From NCBI GenBank assembly GCA_945948915.1, contig CAMFCQ010000006.1, forward strand, positions 1 to 64,000: a stretch of 64,000 nucleotides of DNA. The letters run 5' to 3'. Under the pieces are notes generated by a model that worked only from the letters and a program-made list of their open reading frames with translations, searched no databases and had not been told where the DNA came from. Of this stretch, positions 9,700-23,914 are shown in pieces. A program made the translations under genes and the position numbers. This stretch comes from an uncultured Clostridia bacterium. GTDB taxonomy: Bacteria > Bacillota > Clostridia > Christensenellales > Aristaeellaceae. Position 1 is the stretch's first letter; every line of letters begins with the position of its first letter.

Positions 9700-11294
9700 G
9701 ACAAAAGCGCAAGGGGCTTCTGCTTGCCTATTTGCTTGTCTGCCTGCTTGCCCTGACAGGCTGCCATGGCTCCAAAGGGCTGGAGGTTTTCGATATTCCC
9801 GAAGAATTTGATGAAGCGCAGCAGCACGAAATCACGTTCTGGGCGAAGAACGACACCAACATGACCCAGGTCGCCATTTACGAGGACGCCATCAAAGGGT
9901 TTGAAGCGCTGTACCCGAACATTAAGGTCAACCTGCGCCTGTATACGGATTACAGCAAAATCTACAACGACGTCATCACCAACATCGCCACCCAGACTAC
10001 GCCGAACGTCTGCATCACATATCCGGACCATATTGCGACGTACATGACAGGCACGAACAGCGTCGTGCCGCTTGACGCGCTGTTTGAAGACGACAAGTAT
10101 GGTCTTGGCGGCAGCGAGGTTCGCTTCGATTCGCCCGGACGGGATGATATTATTGAGCAGTTCCTCGGCGAGTGCGTGCTGAGCGGCAGACATTACGCGG
10201 TTCCGTTCATGCGCTCGACGGAAGCCTGTTACGTCAACAAAACCTATGTTGAGGCACTTGGCTATACGCTGCCTGAAACGCTGACATGGGATTTCGTCTG
10301 GTCGGTTTCCGAGGCGGCGATGGCAAAGGATGAAGCGGGGAATTACCTGGTCAACGGTCAGAAGGTGCTGATTCCCTTCATCTACAAATCCACCGACAAC
10401 ATGATGATCCAGATGCTCCGACAGATGGGCGCCGGTTATTCGACCGCAGATGGGGAAATCGAGATCTTCAATGATACAACCCGGTCGCTGCTTCGCACCG
10501 TCGCGGAACATGCCAGGAGCGGCGCCTTCTCGACATTTAAAATTTCCAGCTATCCGGCCAATTTCCTGAATGCCGGGCAATGCATCTTTGCGGTGGACTC
10601 AACGGCGGGCGCAACCTGGATGGGCCCCAATGCGCCGCTGATCGACATCAGCGAAGACAAGCTGGTGGATTTTGAAATCGAGGTCATGACGATACCGCAG
10701 TTTGATCCCGATGTTCCTCAGATGATCTCTCAGGGACCGTCGGTCTGTGTTTTTAACAAGGAGGATCCTCAGGAAGTGCTGGCCTCGTGGCTGTTTGCGC
10801 AGTATCTGCTGACCAACGACGTGCAGATCGCTTATGCGGGCACCGAGGGCTACGTTCCGGTCACGTCCAAAGCGCAAAGCTCTGACGCTTACCAGGATTA
10901 TCTGGCCAGAAGCGGAGAAAACAACAACGAGCATTACGATGTGAAGATCAAGGCGTCGAGGCTGCTGCTTGAGAATACGCAGAACACGTTTGTCACGCCG
11001 GTGTACAATGGCTCCGCTTCGCTGCGCAGCGCCGCGGGGCAGATGATCGAGGACGTGACGAAGGCCGTCCGAAGGAAGAAGACGGTCGACGATGCGTTCA
11101 TTGACAATCTCTACGCGGACATGACGTCGCTGTACCGTCTTAATCAGCGTGCAGAGCAGGGGAAAGGCTCGGTCGGCGCTGACGATCTCGGGCCGCTGCC
11201 GCGCGCTTCCGCCGCATTGATCGCCGTGCTTGCCGGCACATGGATTGTGATGGGCGCATATGTCCTGCGGGAACAAACGAAGAAGAAAAAGTAA
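9696..11294 (+). CDS. Extracellular solute-binding protein (lipoprotein) with C-terminal TM segment
   Basis: Lipobox LLALTGC, SBP family features, C-terminal ASAALIAVLAGTWIVMGAYVL-REQTKKKK. Confidence 0.85.
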   Translation: MRQKRKGLLLAYLLVCLLALTGCHGSKGLEVFDIPEEFDEAQQHEITFWAKNDTNMTQVAIYEDAIKGFEALYPNIKVNLRLYTDYSKIYNDVITNIATQTTPNVCITYPDHIATYMTGTNSVVPLDALFEDDKYGLGGSEVRFDSPGRDDIIEQFLGECVLSGRHYAVPFMRSTEACYVNKTYVEALGYTLPETLTWDFVWSVSEAAMAKDEAGNYLVNGQKVLIPFIYKSTDNMMIQMLRQMGAGYSTADGEIEIFNDTTRSLLRTVAEHARSGAFSTFKISSYPANFLNAGQCIFAVDSTAGATWMGPNAPLIDISEDKLVDFEIEVMTIPQFDPDVPQMISQGPSVCVFNKEDPQEVLASWLFAQYLLTNDVQIAYAGTEGYVPVTSKAQSSDAYQDYLARSGENNNEHYDVKIKASRLLLENTQNTFVTPVYNGSASLRSAAGQMIEDVTKAVRRKKTVDDAFIDNLYADMTSLYRLNQRAEQGKGSVGADDLGPLPRASAALIAVLAGTWIVMGAYVLREQTKKKK

Positions 11295-11314
11295 CAGATC
11301 AGGTCAGATTGTCG

Positions 11315-11343
11315 TTGATTTATTGCGGCTTTGTTTGTATAAT
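11315..11343 (+). promoter_or_regulatory. Sigma-A-type promoter
   Basis: TTGATT-17-TATAAT upstream of the 11386 ORF. Confidence 0.6.
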
Positions 11344-11385
11344 GATGCCATGCTTTAAGCATACGCCATAGAGGAGGAAATGAGT

Positions 11386-12057
11386 ATGAAGAAGTTTGTT
11401 GCTGTTTTGCTGACCCTTTCCATGATTCTGGTTGGCTGCGCTGCGCTGGCCGAGGGCGTGATGACGCATGCGGACTATGCCGCTGCGGAAATTGACGCCG
11501 AGGTCGTCGTTGAAACCTATGTGCAGGCCAAGCAGTCCTGGTGGGACAACAAGGCCACTGTGTACTGCCAGTCCGAGGACGGCGCGTACTTCCTGTATGA
11601 GATGGCTTGCTCGGAAGAGGATTACGCCAAGCTGGTTCCTGGCACGAAGATCAAGGTGACCGGCTATAAGGCCGAATGGGCCGGCGAGGTGGAGATCGTC
11701 GATGCGACGTTTGAAATCCTCGAGGGCAGCTTCATCGCCGAACCGGTTGACATGACCGCGCTGCTGGGCACCGATGAACTGATTGCGCACCAGAATGAGC
11801 TGTCCGTCTTCAAGGGCATGACGATTGAGGCAATCGAGTACAAGAACGGCCAGCCGGGCGATGACATCTATGTGACTGCTTCTGTGAACGGCCAGAGCTA
11901 CAGCTTCTGCGTGGAAGTGTATCTGACCGGCACCGAGACTGACGTGTACAAGGCTGTGGGCGAGCTCAAGGCCGGCGACGTCGTGGACATCGAGGGCTTC
12001 CTGTACTGGTATGAGGGCGCGAATCCGCACATCATCTCCGTGAAGGCTGCAGCCTGA
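11386..12057 (+). CDS. Exported/lipoprotein-like protein of unknown function, possible OB-fold-type repeats
   Basis: MKKFVAVLLTLSMILVGCAALAEG signal; repeated VPGTKIKVTGYKAEWAG / LKAGDVVDIEGFLYWYEG patterns; GAGGAGG RBS. Confidence 0.6.
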   Translation: MKKFVAVLLTLSMILVGCAALAEGVMTHADYAAAEIDAEVVVETYVQAKQSWWDNKATVYCQSEDGAYFLYEMACSEEDYAKLVPGTKIKVTGYKAEWAGEVEIVDATFEILEGSFIAEPVDMTALLGTDELIAHQNELSVFKGMTIEAIEYKNGQPGDDIYVTASVNGQSYSFCVEVYLTGTETDVYKAVGELKAGDVVDIEGFLYWYEGANPHIISVKAAA

Positions 12058-12084
12058 TTCTCCGAATCACAAGAACTCCTATCC

Positions 12085-12116
12085 TGTCCGTCTCCTTTTG
12101 GGAGGCGGACTTTTTT
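12085..12116 (+). terminator. Rho-independent terminator
   Basis: GTCCGTCTCC-TTTT-GGGAGGCGGAC-TTTTTT. Confidence 0.7.
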
Positions 12117-12215
12117 CGTATAATTGCGCAGTAATCCTGATGCAAACGTCACAGAATATGGATGACGAGTGATCTGACTCCACCAAATAATATGTGACTT
12201 CCGCAAAAAACGACG

Positions 12216-12244
12216 TTGTAAATTCTTGGACTTTCATGTATAAT
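12216..12244 (+). promoter_or_regulatory. Promoter of the ATP synthase operon
   Basis: TTGTAA-17-TATAAT. Confidence 0.55.
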
Positions 12245-12322
12245 AGGTAAGTCGGAGATTATCGATCAGTTGTCTCCGGGTTATGCATACGCTGATAATC
12301 AGGATGTTTGCAGGGAGATCTG

Positions 12323-12550
12323 ATGAAGTATCTGTCATTATTGGTCTGGGTGGGGCAGTTTGGTTTTTCTTGTTTGTTTCCGACCTGCTTATTTTTGATG
12401 CTTGGCAATTATCTCCAGAAACGGTTTGACCTTGGCATGTGGGTCGTCATTGTGCTGGGCATAATCGGGTTTTGTACCAGCATCAGTACAGCGCGTTCAT
12501 GTCTGAAGTCCATGCGCAAAGAGATTGACCGAATCAGCAAGAATCAATAA
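12323..12550 (+). CDS. AtpZ/AtpI-like small membrane protein
   Basis: Two-TM protein of about 75 aa at the head of the atp operon (FPTCLFLMLGNYLQKRFDLGMWVVIVLGIIGF). Confidence 0.6.
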   Translation: MKYLSLLVWVGQFGFSCLFPTCLFLMLGNYLQKRFDLGMWVVIVLGIIGFCTSISTARSCLKSMRKEIDRISKNQ

Positions 12551-12605
12551 ATGCTCTGTGAGCGTTTGCACGCTCAGAATGTGAGTTGAAAAAAGAGGAA
12601 TCTTC

Positions 12606-13079
12606 ATGGAATTACAATCTGCTTCCAGGCATGAAGTCAAACGGATTGCCTGCGGTACGGCTGTTGGCGGTGTAGTGCTTGTTGTTGTGATGTATGCGCT
12701 CAGCAAGATCGGTATTGGTATATTTGACTATCGCGTGATCACAGGCGCGATTGGCGGATGCATTGTAGCAGTCGTCAATTTTGCGCTGATGTGCCTGACG
12801 ATTCAGTGCGCGGTAAATATCGCCGAACAAAAGAATATGAAGTCGTTCATTCAGGGCAGCTACAATGGACGCCTGCTTCTGCAGGCCGGATGGATTGTTG
12901 CAGCCTATCTGATGCCCTGGTTCAATGTGTTTGCTGCGGCAATCCCGCTGCTGTTTCCCAACCTAGTGATCTTCTATCTGCAGGCGAGAGGCAAGCTGGT
13001 GACGCCCAGCGACCGCAAGAATCCGCCGCCCGAGGAGATGGAAGATCTTGAGGATCACAAGGAAACCTTCGAAGTGTAA
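12606..13079 (+). CDS. Putative ATP synthase subunit I-like membrane protein
   Basis: Four-TM protein between the AtpZ-like gene and atpB; position and topology. Confidence 0.5.
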   Translation: MELQSASRHEVKRIACGTAVGGVVLVVVMYALSKIGIGIFDYRVITGAIGGCIVAVVNFALMCLTIQCAVNIAEQKNMKSFIQGSYNGRLLLQAGWIVAAYLMPWFNVFAAAIPLLFPNLVIFYLQARGKLVTPSDRKNPPPEEMEDLEDHKETFEV

Positions 13080-13132
13080 ATGAATTTGTAAACAACAGTA
13101 TCGTTTATCAATACGACGAGGAGAGCAATACT

Positions 13133-14011
13133 ATGGAAGTATCCATTACCGGCGCAAGAATTCTCCATACCTTTGAAAACGTGCCGCTGCTGGGCACCGT
13201 GCAGATCACACAGACGCTGGCGGTCAGCTGGCTGGTGATGATCATCATTACGGGGCTGTGCATTTGGCTGGGATCGGGCCTGAAGGTGACGAATATCTCC
13301 CGCAAGCAGGCTGTCGCGGAAATGGGATACAACGCCATCGTGAACTTTGTGCGCGGCAACATGGGTCCGGAGTTTGACCACTACATCCCGCTAGTCTGCA
13401 CAATCTTCATCACCAGCGTCATTTCCAACCTGATCAGCCTGCTGGGCATCTGGAGCCCGACGGCCGACCTGATGACGGAGCTGGCGTGGGCGCTTGTGGT
13501 GTTCGTGCTGATTACATATCACAAGATCAAGGCATCGGGCATTCTGGGCTATCTGCGAGGATTCCTCGATCCGATCTTCATCCTGCTGCCCATCAACGTC
13601 ATGTCCGAGTGCTTCACGCCGGTCTCGATGGCGTGCCGTCATTTTGGCAACATCCTTTCCGGCATGGTCATCAGCACGCTGATCTATGCGGCATTGACAG
13701 CGGCAAGCAGCGCGCTCTTCGGTGCGCTGGGTTCCAGCCTTGTTATAGCGATCCTTGTGATGGTGCTCGGTCTTGCCGTGTCGGCTCTTGGCTATAAGCA
13801 GAAGAAAAAGCGCATTCTGATTCCTGGTGCGATTGCCGCTGTCCTCGGTGTGCTGGCTGTCTTCACAAATCTTGGCGCGTCCTATCCGTGGCTGATCGTC
13901 GGCATCCCGGCCATTCCGAGCCTGTACTTTGACTGGTTCGGCGGCTGCATTCAGGCGTTCATCTTCTGTACGCTGACCACTCTCTTCATCAAACAGGCAG
14001 CCGGCGATTAA
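13133..14011 (+). CDS. atpB: F-type ATP synthase subunit a
   Basis: PVSMACRHFGNILSGMVIS (essential Arg), GCIQAFIFCTLTTLFI. Confidence 0.93.
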   Translation: MEVSITGARILHTFENVPLLGTVQITQTLAVSWLVMIIITGLCIWLGSGLKVTNISRKQAVAEMGYNAIVNFVRGNMGPEFDHYIPLVCTIFITSVISNLISLLGIWSPTADLMTELAWALVVFVLITYHKIKASGILGYLRGFLDPIFILLPINVMSECFTPVSMACRHFGNILSGMVISTLIYAALTAASSALFGALGSSLVIAILVMVLGLAVSALGYKQKKKRILIPGAIAAVLGVLAVFTNLGASYPWLIVGIPAIPSLYFDWFGGCIQAFIFCTLTTLFIKQAAGD

Positions 14012-14029
14012 GCCTAAACTGCCATTTGA

Positions 14030-14347
<318 letters not shown>

Positions 14348-14395
14348 TTCCAGGCGGATTCATAGCGAGAAGATTTGCCGGAAGGAGGCAGCACA

Positions 14396-14898
14396 ATGGA
14401 TCTTTACCAGTCCCTTGTGACGGTAAACCCCGTAACCCTGATTGCGCAGATCTGCAACCTGTTCTTGCAGATGTTCCTCGTGAAGGTATTTTTCCTGGAT
14501 AAGATCAAGGCGATCATTGATGCGCGCCGCGAGGCCGCTGATAAGGAGATCACCGATGCCAAGACGGCAAAGGAAGAAGCCCTGGTCATCAAGGCTGCCT
14601 ACGAGCAGAACATGCTTGAAAGCAAGGCGGAGGCGGAAAAGATCCTGCAGAACGCTCAGCAGAACGCTGCAAAGCGCGGCGAACAGATCATCAGCGACGC
14701 GCAGAAGACCGCTGTTGCCATGAAGCAGAGGGCTGAAGCCGAGATCGCGCAGGAAAAGAAGCGCGTGCTCAACGAGACCAAGAATGAGATTTCTGATATT
14801 GCAATGGCCATCGCAGGCAAGGTTGTTGGTCGCGAGCTGAACGCAAGCGATCACGCCAAGATGGTGGACAGCTTTATCGACAAATTGGGTGAGGAAGT

Positions 14899-14902
<4 letters not shown>
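14396..14902 (+). CDS. atpF: F-type ATP synthase subunit b
   Basis: N-terminal TM then long charged helix; operon position. Confidence 0.93.
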
Positions 14903-16970
<2,068 letters not shown>

Positions 16971-16988
16971 CTGAAAGGAGGGGGAGTG

Positions 16989-19674
<2,686 letters not shown>

Positions 19675-19683
19675 TCGTTCATA

Positions 19684-19719
19684 AAAACAGGAAGGGCACT
19701 TACGTGTTCTTCCTGTTTT
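19684..19719 (+). terminator. Terminator of the atp operon
   Basis: AAAACAGGAAG ... CTTCCTGTTTT. Confidence 0.75.
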
Positions 19720-19732
19720 CTTGTACAAAAGT

Positions 19733-19754
19733 GAACCCACCGGACGGTGGGTTC
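19733..19754 (-). terminator. Terminator for the recX-pncB-lgt transcription unit
   Basis: GAACCCACCG/CGGTGGGTTC inverted repeat directly 3' of recX. Confidence 0.55.
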
Positions 19755-19758
19755 AGCT

Positions 19759-20394
19759 TCATTGTTGTTCCATGAGGATGTGCAGCGCCTTCTTTGCCGT
19801 CGAAAAATCGTACCCACGGCGCGCAAGTGCCGCAACGATCTTCTGACGGTCAGCTGGTTCAGAAAGGTTTCTGCCATGTGATGCCTTGTCAGCCATCCTG
19901 ACAGCGGCACGCAGGATTTCCTCTTCATCAGCAGAAGCAAGCGCTTCTTCAATTTCATCCTGACCGACGCCCTTAAGGCGCAATTCATGGCGAATGCGGC
20001 GTGCGCCCATCCCTTTGGATGTACGCGCACCGACCCATTGTTCAGCAAATGCTGTATCATCGATATAGCCTTCCTCCTGAAGACATGCCATCACGCGTGC
20101 AATGACCTGCTCAGGATAGGCGTTCTGGCGGAGCGCATCGACGATTTCCTTTTCTGTTCTGGCCCGGCTTGCTAGCAGAGAGACCGCTTTTTCAAGCGCG
20201 AAAGGATAGGCGCGGTCACGGAGGAATGCATCAAACATTGTCCGGTCAAAGGGCATGCCGGCGCGATAGGGGCGTTCTTTGAGCATCGCGCGCGGCATGG
20301 ATATAACTTCCCCATTGGACAACGTCAAGTAGGCTCGGCCGTGCACACGCTTGACAACCGAGATGGTCAGCTTCGCGAAAGAGTCGCTCATCAT
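19759..20394 (-). CDS. recX: Regulatory protein RecX
   Basis: RYPFALEKAVSLLASRARTEKEIVDALRQ, WVGARTSKGMGARRIRHELRLKGV. Confidence 0.88.
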   Translation of the reverse strand: MMSDSFAKLTISVVKRVHGRAYLTLSNGEVISMPRAMLKERPYRAGMPFDRTMFDAFLRDRAYPFALEKAVSLLASRARTEKEIVDALRQNAYPEQVIARVMACLQEEGYIDDTAFAEQWVGARTSKGMGARRIRHELRLKGVGQDEIEEALASADEEEILRAAVRMADKASHGRNLSEPADRQKIVAALARRGYDFSTAKKALHILMEQQ

Positions 20395-21818
20395 CTGCGG
20401 TTAGCCAAGAGCTGAAGCTTGAGATCATAGAGCTTCTGGGAGAGGTCAACCTTATAGCGATGTGGGCGATTTAGACGCTTGTATTCATCCCAGAAGGTTT
20501 CCATTTCCTTCTTTGCATAATCAGCAATTTCAGAAAGCGTAGGCAATTCGTACACAAGCTCGCCGTTCTCGAAGATCGGCACCAGGAGCTGCCGCATCCG
20601 ATAATCACAGAGGGTCATGCGCTTCCAGGTATTTTCCGGATCGAAGATTTCAAGCGGTTCTCCGGAAGAGAAATCCTCTTCGTCAAGGGCAAGCAAGTCA
20701 GCCAGTGCCTTGCCGCTGCGACGGTCATAGAATCGGTAGAGCTGCTTGACACCCGGATTGGTGATCTTTGCAGGGTTTTCAGAAATCTTGATGCGCGGCA
20801 TGAATTTTCCATCAACCTCTTCGGCAGAGAGCTTGTACACGCCGCCGAGCGCAGGGTTGTCCATGCTGGTGATCATGCGCGTGCCAACACCCCAGACATC
20901 GATCGCAGCACCCTGCGCCTTGAGATCCCAAATGACCTCCTCATCCAGATCGCCGGAAGCAAAGATCTTCGCATTCGGGAAGCCGGCATCGTCCAGCATC
21001 ACGCGTGCCTGCCGACTGAGGAAGGCCAAATCGCCGCTGTCCAAGCGGATACCGACCGGTTCCTTGCCGCGCGCACGAAGCTCGTTAAAGACCGTAATGG
21101 CGTTGGGCACGCCGCTGCCCAGCGTATCATAGGTGTCCACCAACAGCAGGCAATTGTCCGGGAAGACGTCCGCATAGGCGCGGAATGCAGTAAGCTCATC
21201 CTCAAAGGACATCACCCAGCTATGAGCGTGTGTTCCGCCGACGGGTACGCCGAAGAGCTGACCGGTCAGCACGTTACTCGTCGCCTGGCAGCCGCCGATG
21301 ATGGACGCACGCGCGCCATAGATACCTGCATCCGGTCCCTGAGCGCGGCGCAGGCCAAACTCCAGAACCTTATCTCCTCGAGCAGACTGAACCACGCGTG
21401 CAGCCTTGGTGGCGATCAAGGTCTGATGGTTGATGATATTCAGCAGCGCCGTTTCCAGCAGTTGAGCTTCCATAATCGGGGCAATGACCCGGAGGATCGG
21501 CTCATCCGGGAAAACGATCGTGCCCTCCGGCACAGCGAGAATTTCGCCGGTAAAGTGAAAATCGCCCAGATAGGTCAGAAACGCGTCGTCAAAGATCCCG
21601 AGACTGCGGAGGTACTCAATGTCATCCTGCGTAAAGCGGAGGTTTTTGACATACTCAACGACCTGTTCAAGACCTGCTGCAACGGCATAGGCCGTTACAT
21701 CGCCACGCCTGCGATAAAACAAATCGAAGCATGCACGGTTCTTGTCCTTGCCGTAGCGGAGATAACCGTTCATCATCGTCAGTTCATACAGGTCGGTCAT
21801 CATCGTTAGATTACGCAT
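20391..21818 (-). CDS. pncB: Nicotinate phosphoribosyltransferase
   Basis: MTDLYELTMMNGYLRYGKDKNRACFDLFYRR; EFGLRRAQGPDAG; GGTHAHSWVMSF. Confidence 0.95.
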   Translation of the reverse strand: MRNLTMMTDLYELTMMNGYLRYGKDKNRACFDLFYRRRGDVTAYAVAAGLEQVVEYVKNLRFTQDDIEYLRSLGIFDDAFLTYLGDFHFTGEILAVPEGTIVFPDEPILRVIAPIMEAQLLETALLNIINHQTLIATKAARVVQSARGDKVLEFGLRRAQGPDAGIYGARASIIGGCQATSNVLTGQLFGVPVGGTHAHSWVMSFEDELTAFRAYADVFPDNCLLLVDTYDTLGSGVPNAITVFNELRARGKEPVGIRLDSGDLAFLSRQARVMLDDAGFPNAKIFASGDLDEEVIWDLKAQGAAIDVWGVGTRMITSMDNPALGGVYKLSAEEVDGKFMPRIKISENPAKITNPGVKQLYRFYDRRSGKALADLLALDEEDFSSGEPLEIFDPENTWKRMTLCDYRMRQLLVPIFENGELVYELPTLSEIADYAKKEMETFWDEYKRLNRPHRYKVDLSQKLYDLKLQLLANRR

Positions 21819-22965
21819 GATTATCGCTCACTTTCCTGGTTTCCGGGCAGAAGGGGTAGCAGAGCAGCCAGCCGCACAGAATCATCTGAATCATGGCAGC
21901 GCTCTGCCGAAGGGAAACATAATATGTATTGTCTGCATTGGCCCGTCCGACGCCCGCGATCAGGAGGCCAATGATGAACACAGCGTTGAGCATCAGCGGA
22001 AGCGCAGTTTTAAATTCAAAGCTTCCGCTGTCGAACGTCCACAGTGCAATGATCACACCGGACGCGAGGATTAGAAGCACAAGGCTGGCCTGAGAAAAGG
22101 GGAACAGCGTGCTGTACGCGCCACGCTCAAACTCGCCCAGAAACGTCGTTACCAGACAGAGCACGCCGCAGACCACCGGCGCGATGGTCACCAGACTGAT
22201 CCTGTCGCGAATGCGCAGGAAGAAATAAAGGACAACACCAAAGGCAGCAATAGCAGAGAGCACCTGTGAGATGCGCACAAACTCGCTAATAAAGGTCAGG
22301 CTGTCATTTCTGAGGCCTTCAATGACCGTGCGGCCGACGCAATAGAGCAGCAGATACCAGCAGAAGACATCGCCGTTGCGGCGCTTATGATGGCGAATGA
22401 CGAGCAGAAGTGCAAAGACAAGCACATCCCAGCAGAACTCATAGAAAAAAGTCGCCATGTGCCAGTACCAGATGTCGCCGACAGGAATCTCTACGGCGAA
22501 GGGGAAGAACTGAAGGTATTCCTCACTGATGCGCAGACCGTAGGCTTCCATATTGATATAATTGCCCCAGCGCCCGATCGCCTGACCCAGCACCAGCGCA
22601 GGCACGGTGATGTCCAGAATCGTCAGCACCGGAACCTGATGCTTGCGCGCGGTGATGCGTGCTGCGAGCAGGCCGCCGAGGATACCGCCGAATATAGCCA
22701 GGCCGCCCTCACGGATATTGAAAATCGAAAGCAGATCCTCGCTGTACATGTTGAAGCGGAAAACAACGTAATAGATACGCGCACAGATGATACCAAGCGG
22801 AATGGCATACAGCAGGAAGTCGATCATCGTATCCTGCGGCACTTGCAGTTTCCGTGCCTCACGCGTGCAAAACGCGAGACCGATCAGAATGGCTGCCACA
22901 ATCAGAATAGCATACCAGCTGATGCCAAAGAACGCAACACGGTCAATCATAGGCCTGCTGAGCAT
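21811..22965 (-). CDS. lgt: Prolipoprotein diacylglyceryl transferase with extra C-terminal TM region
   Basis: GGLAIFGGILGGLLAARITARKH, GQAIGRWGNYINMEAYG. Confidence 0.92.
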   Translation of the reverse strand: MLSRPMIDRVAFFGISWYAILIVAAILIGLAFCTREARKLQVPQDTMIDFLLYAIPLGIICARIYYVVFRFNMYSEDLLSIFNIREGGLAIFGGILGGLLAARITARKHQVPVLTILDITVPALVLGQAIGRWGNYINMEAYGLRISEEYLQFFPFAVEIPVGDIWYWHMATFFYEFCWDVLVFALLLVIRHHKRRNGDVFCWYLLLYCVGRTVIEGLRNDSLTFISEFVRISQVLSAIAAFGVVLYFFLRIRDRISLVTIAPVVCGVLCLVTTFLGEFERGAYSTLFPFSQASLVLLILASGVIIALWTFDSGSFEFKTALPLMLNAVFIIGLLIAGVGRANADNTYYVSLRQSAAMIQMILCGWLLCYPFCPETRKVSDNHA

Positions 22966-23118
22966 AATTTCCTCCGATAGCTCCGACGGTGCCGGAAGCT
23001 TCTTTCACATTGATGGCTGTTATTATGGTTTAGTATAGCGCGGGGATATCCGCATGTCAAGCAAAGGGCAATGTCCGAAATGAAAAATGCCCGAAAATCG
23101 GGAATGTTCAAGAAAACC

Positions 23119-23147
23119 TTGCCGCGGCATACGCAAAATGCTATAAT
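23119..23147 (+). promoter_or_regulatory. Promoter of upp
   Basis: TTGCCG-17-TATAAT. Confidence 0.6.
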
Positions 23148-23153
23148 GAATAA

Positions 23154-23828
<675 letters not shown>

Positions 23829-23849
23829 TACCAAGAGAATCGAAGATCA

Positions 23850-23890
23850 GCGCCTCTGACAACAGCCCATGCTGCGTCAGAGGCGCCTTT
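23850..23890. terminator. Bidirectional terminator between upp and purB
   Basis: GCGCCTCTGAC ... GTCAGAGGCGC. Confidence 0.7.
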
Positions 23891-23914
23891 GTATGCAATT
23901 CTTACGATGCCGAA

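Noticed and set aside
13133-14011. Frameshift or fusion as the cause of the long AtpB
   Set aside because: The conserved final helix QAFIFCTLTTLFI is in frame after the insert, so the ORF is continuous and plausible.
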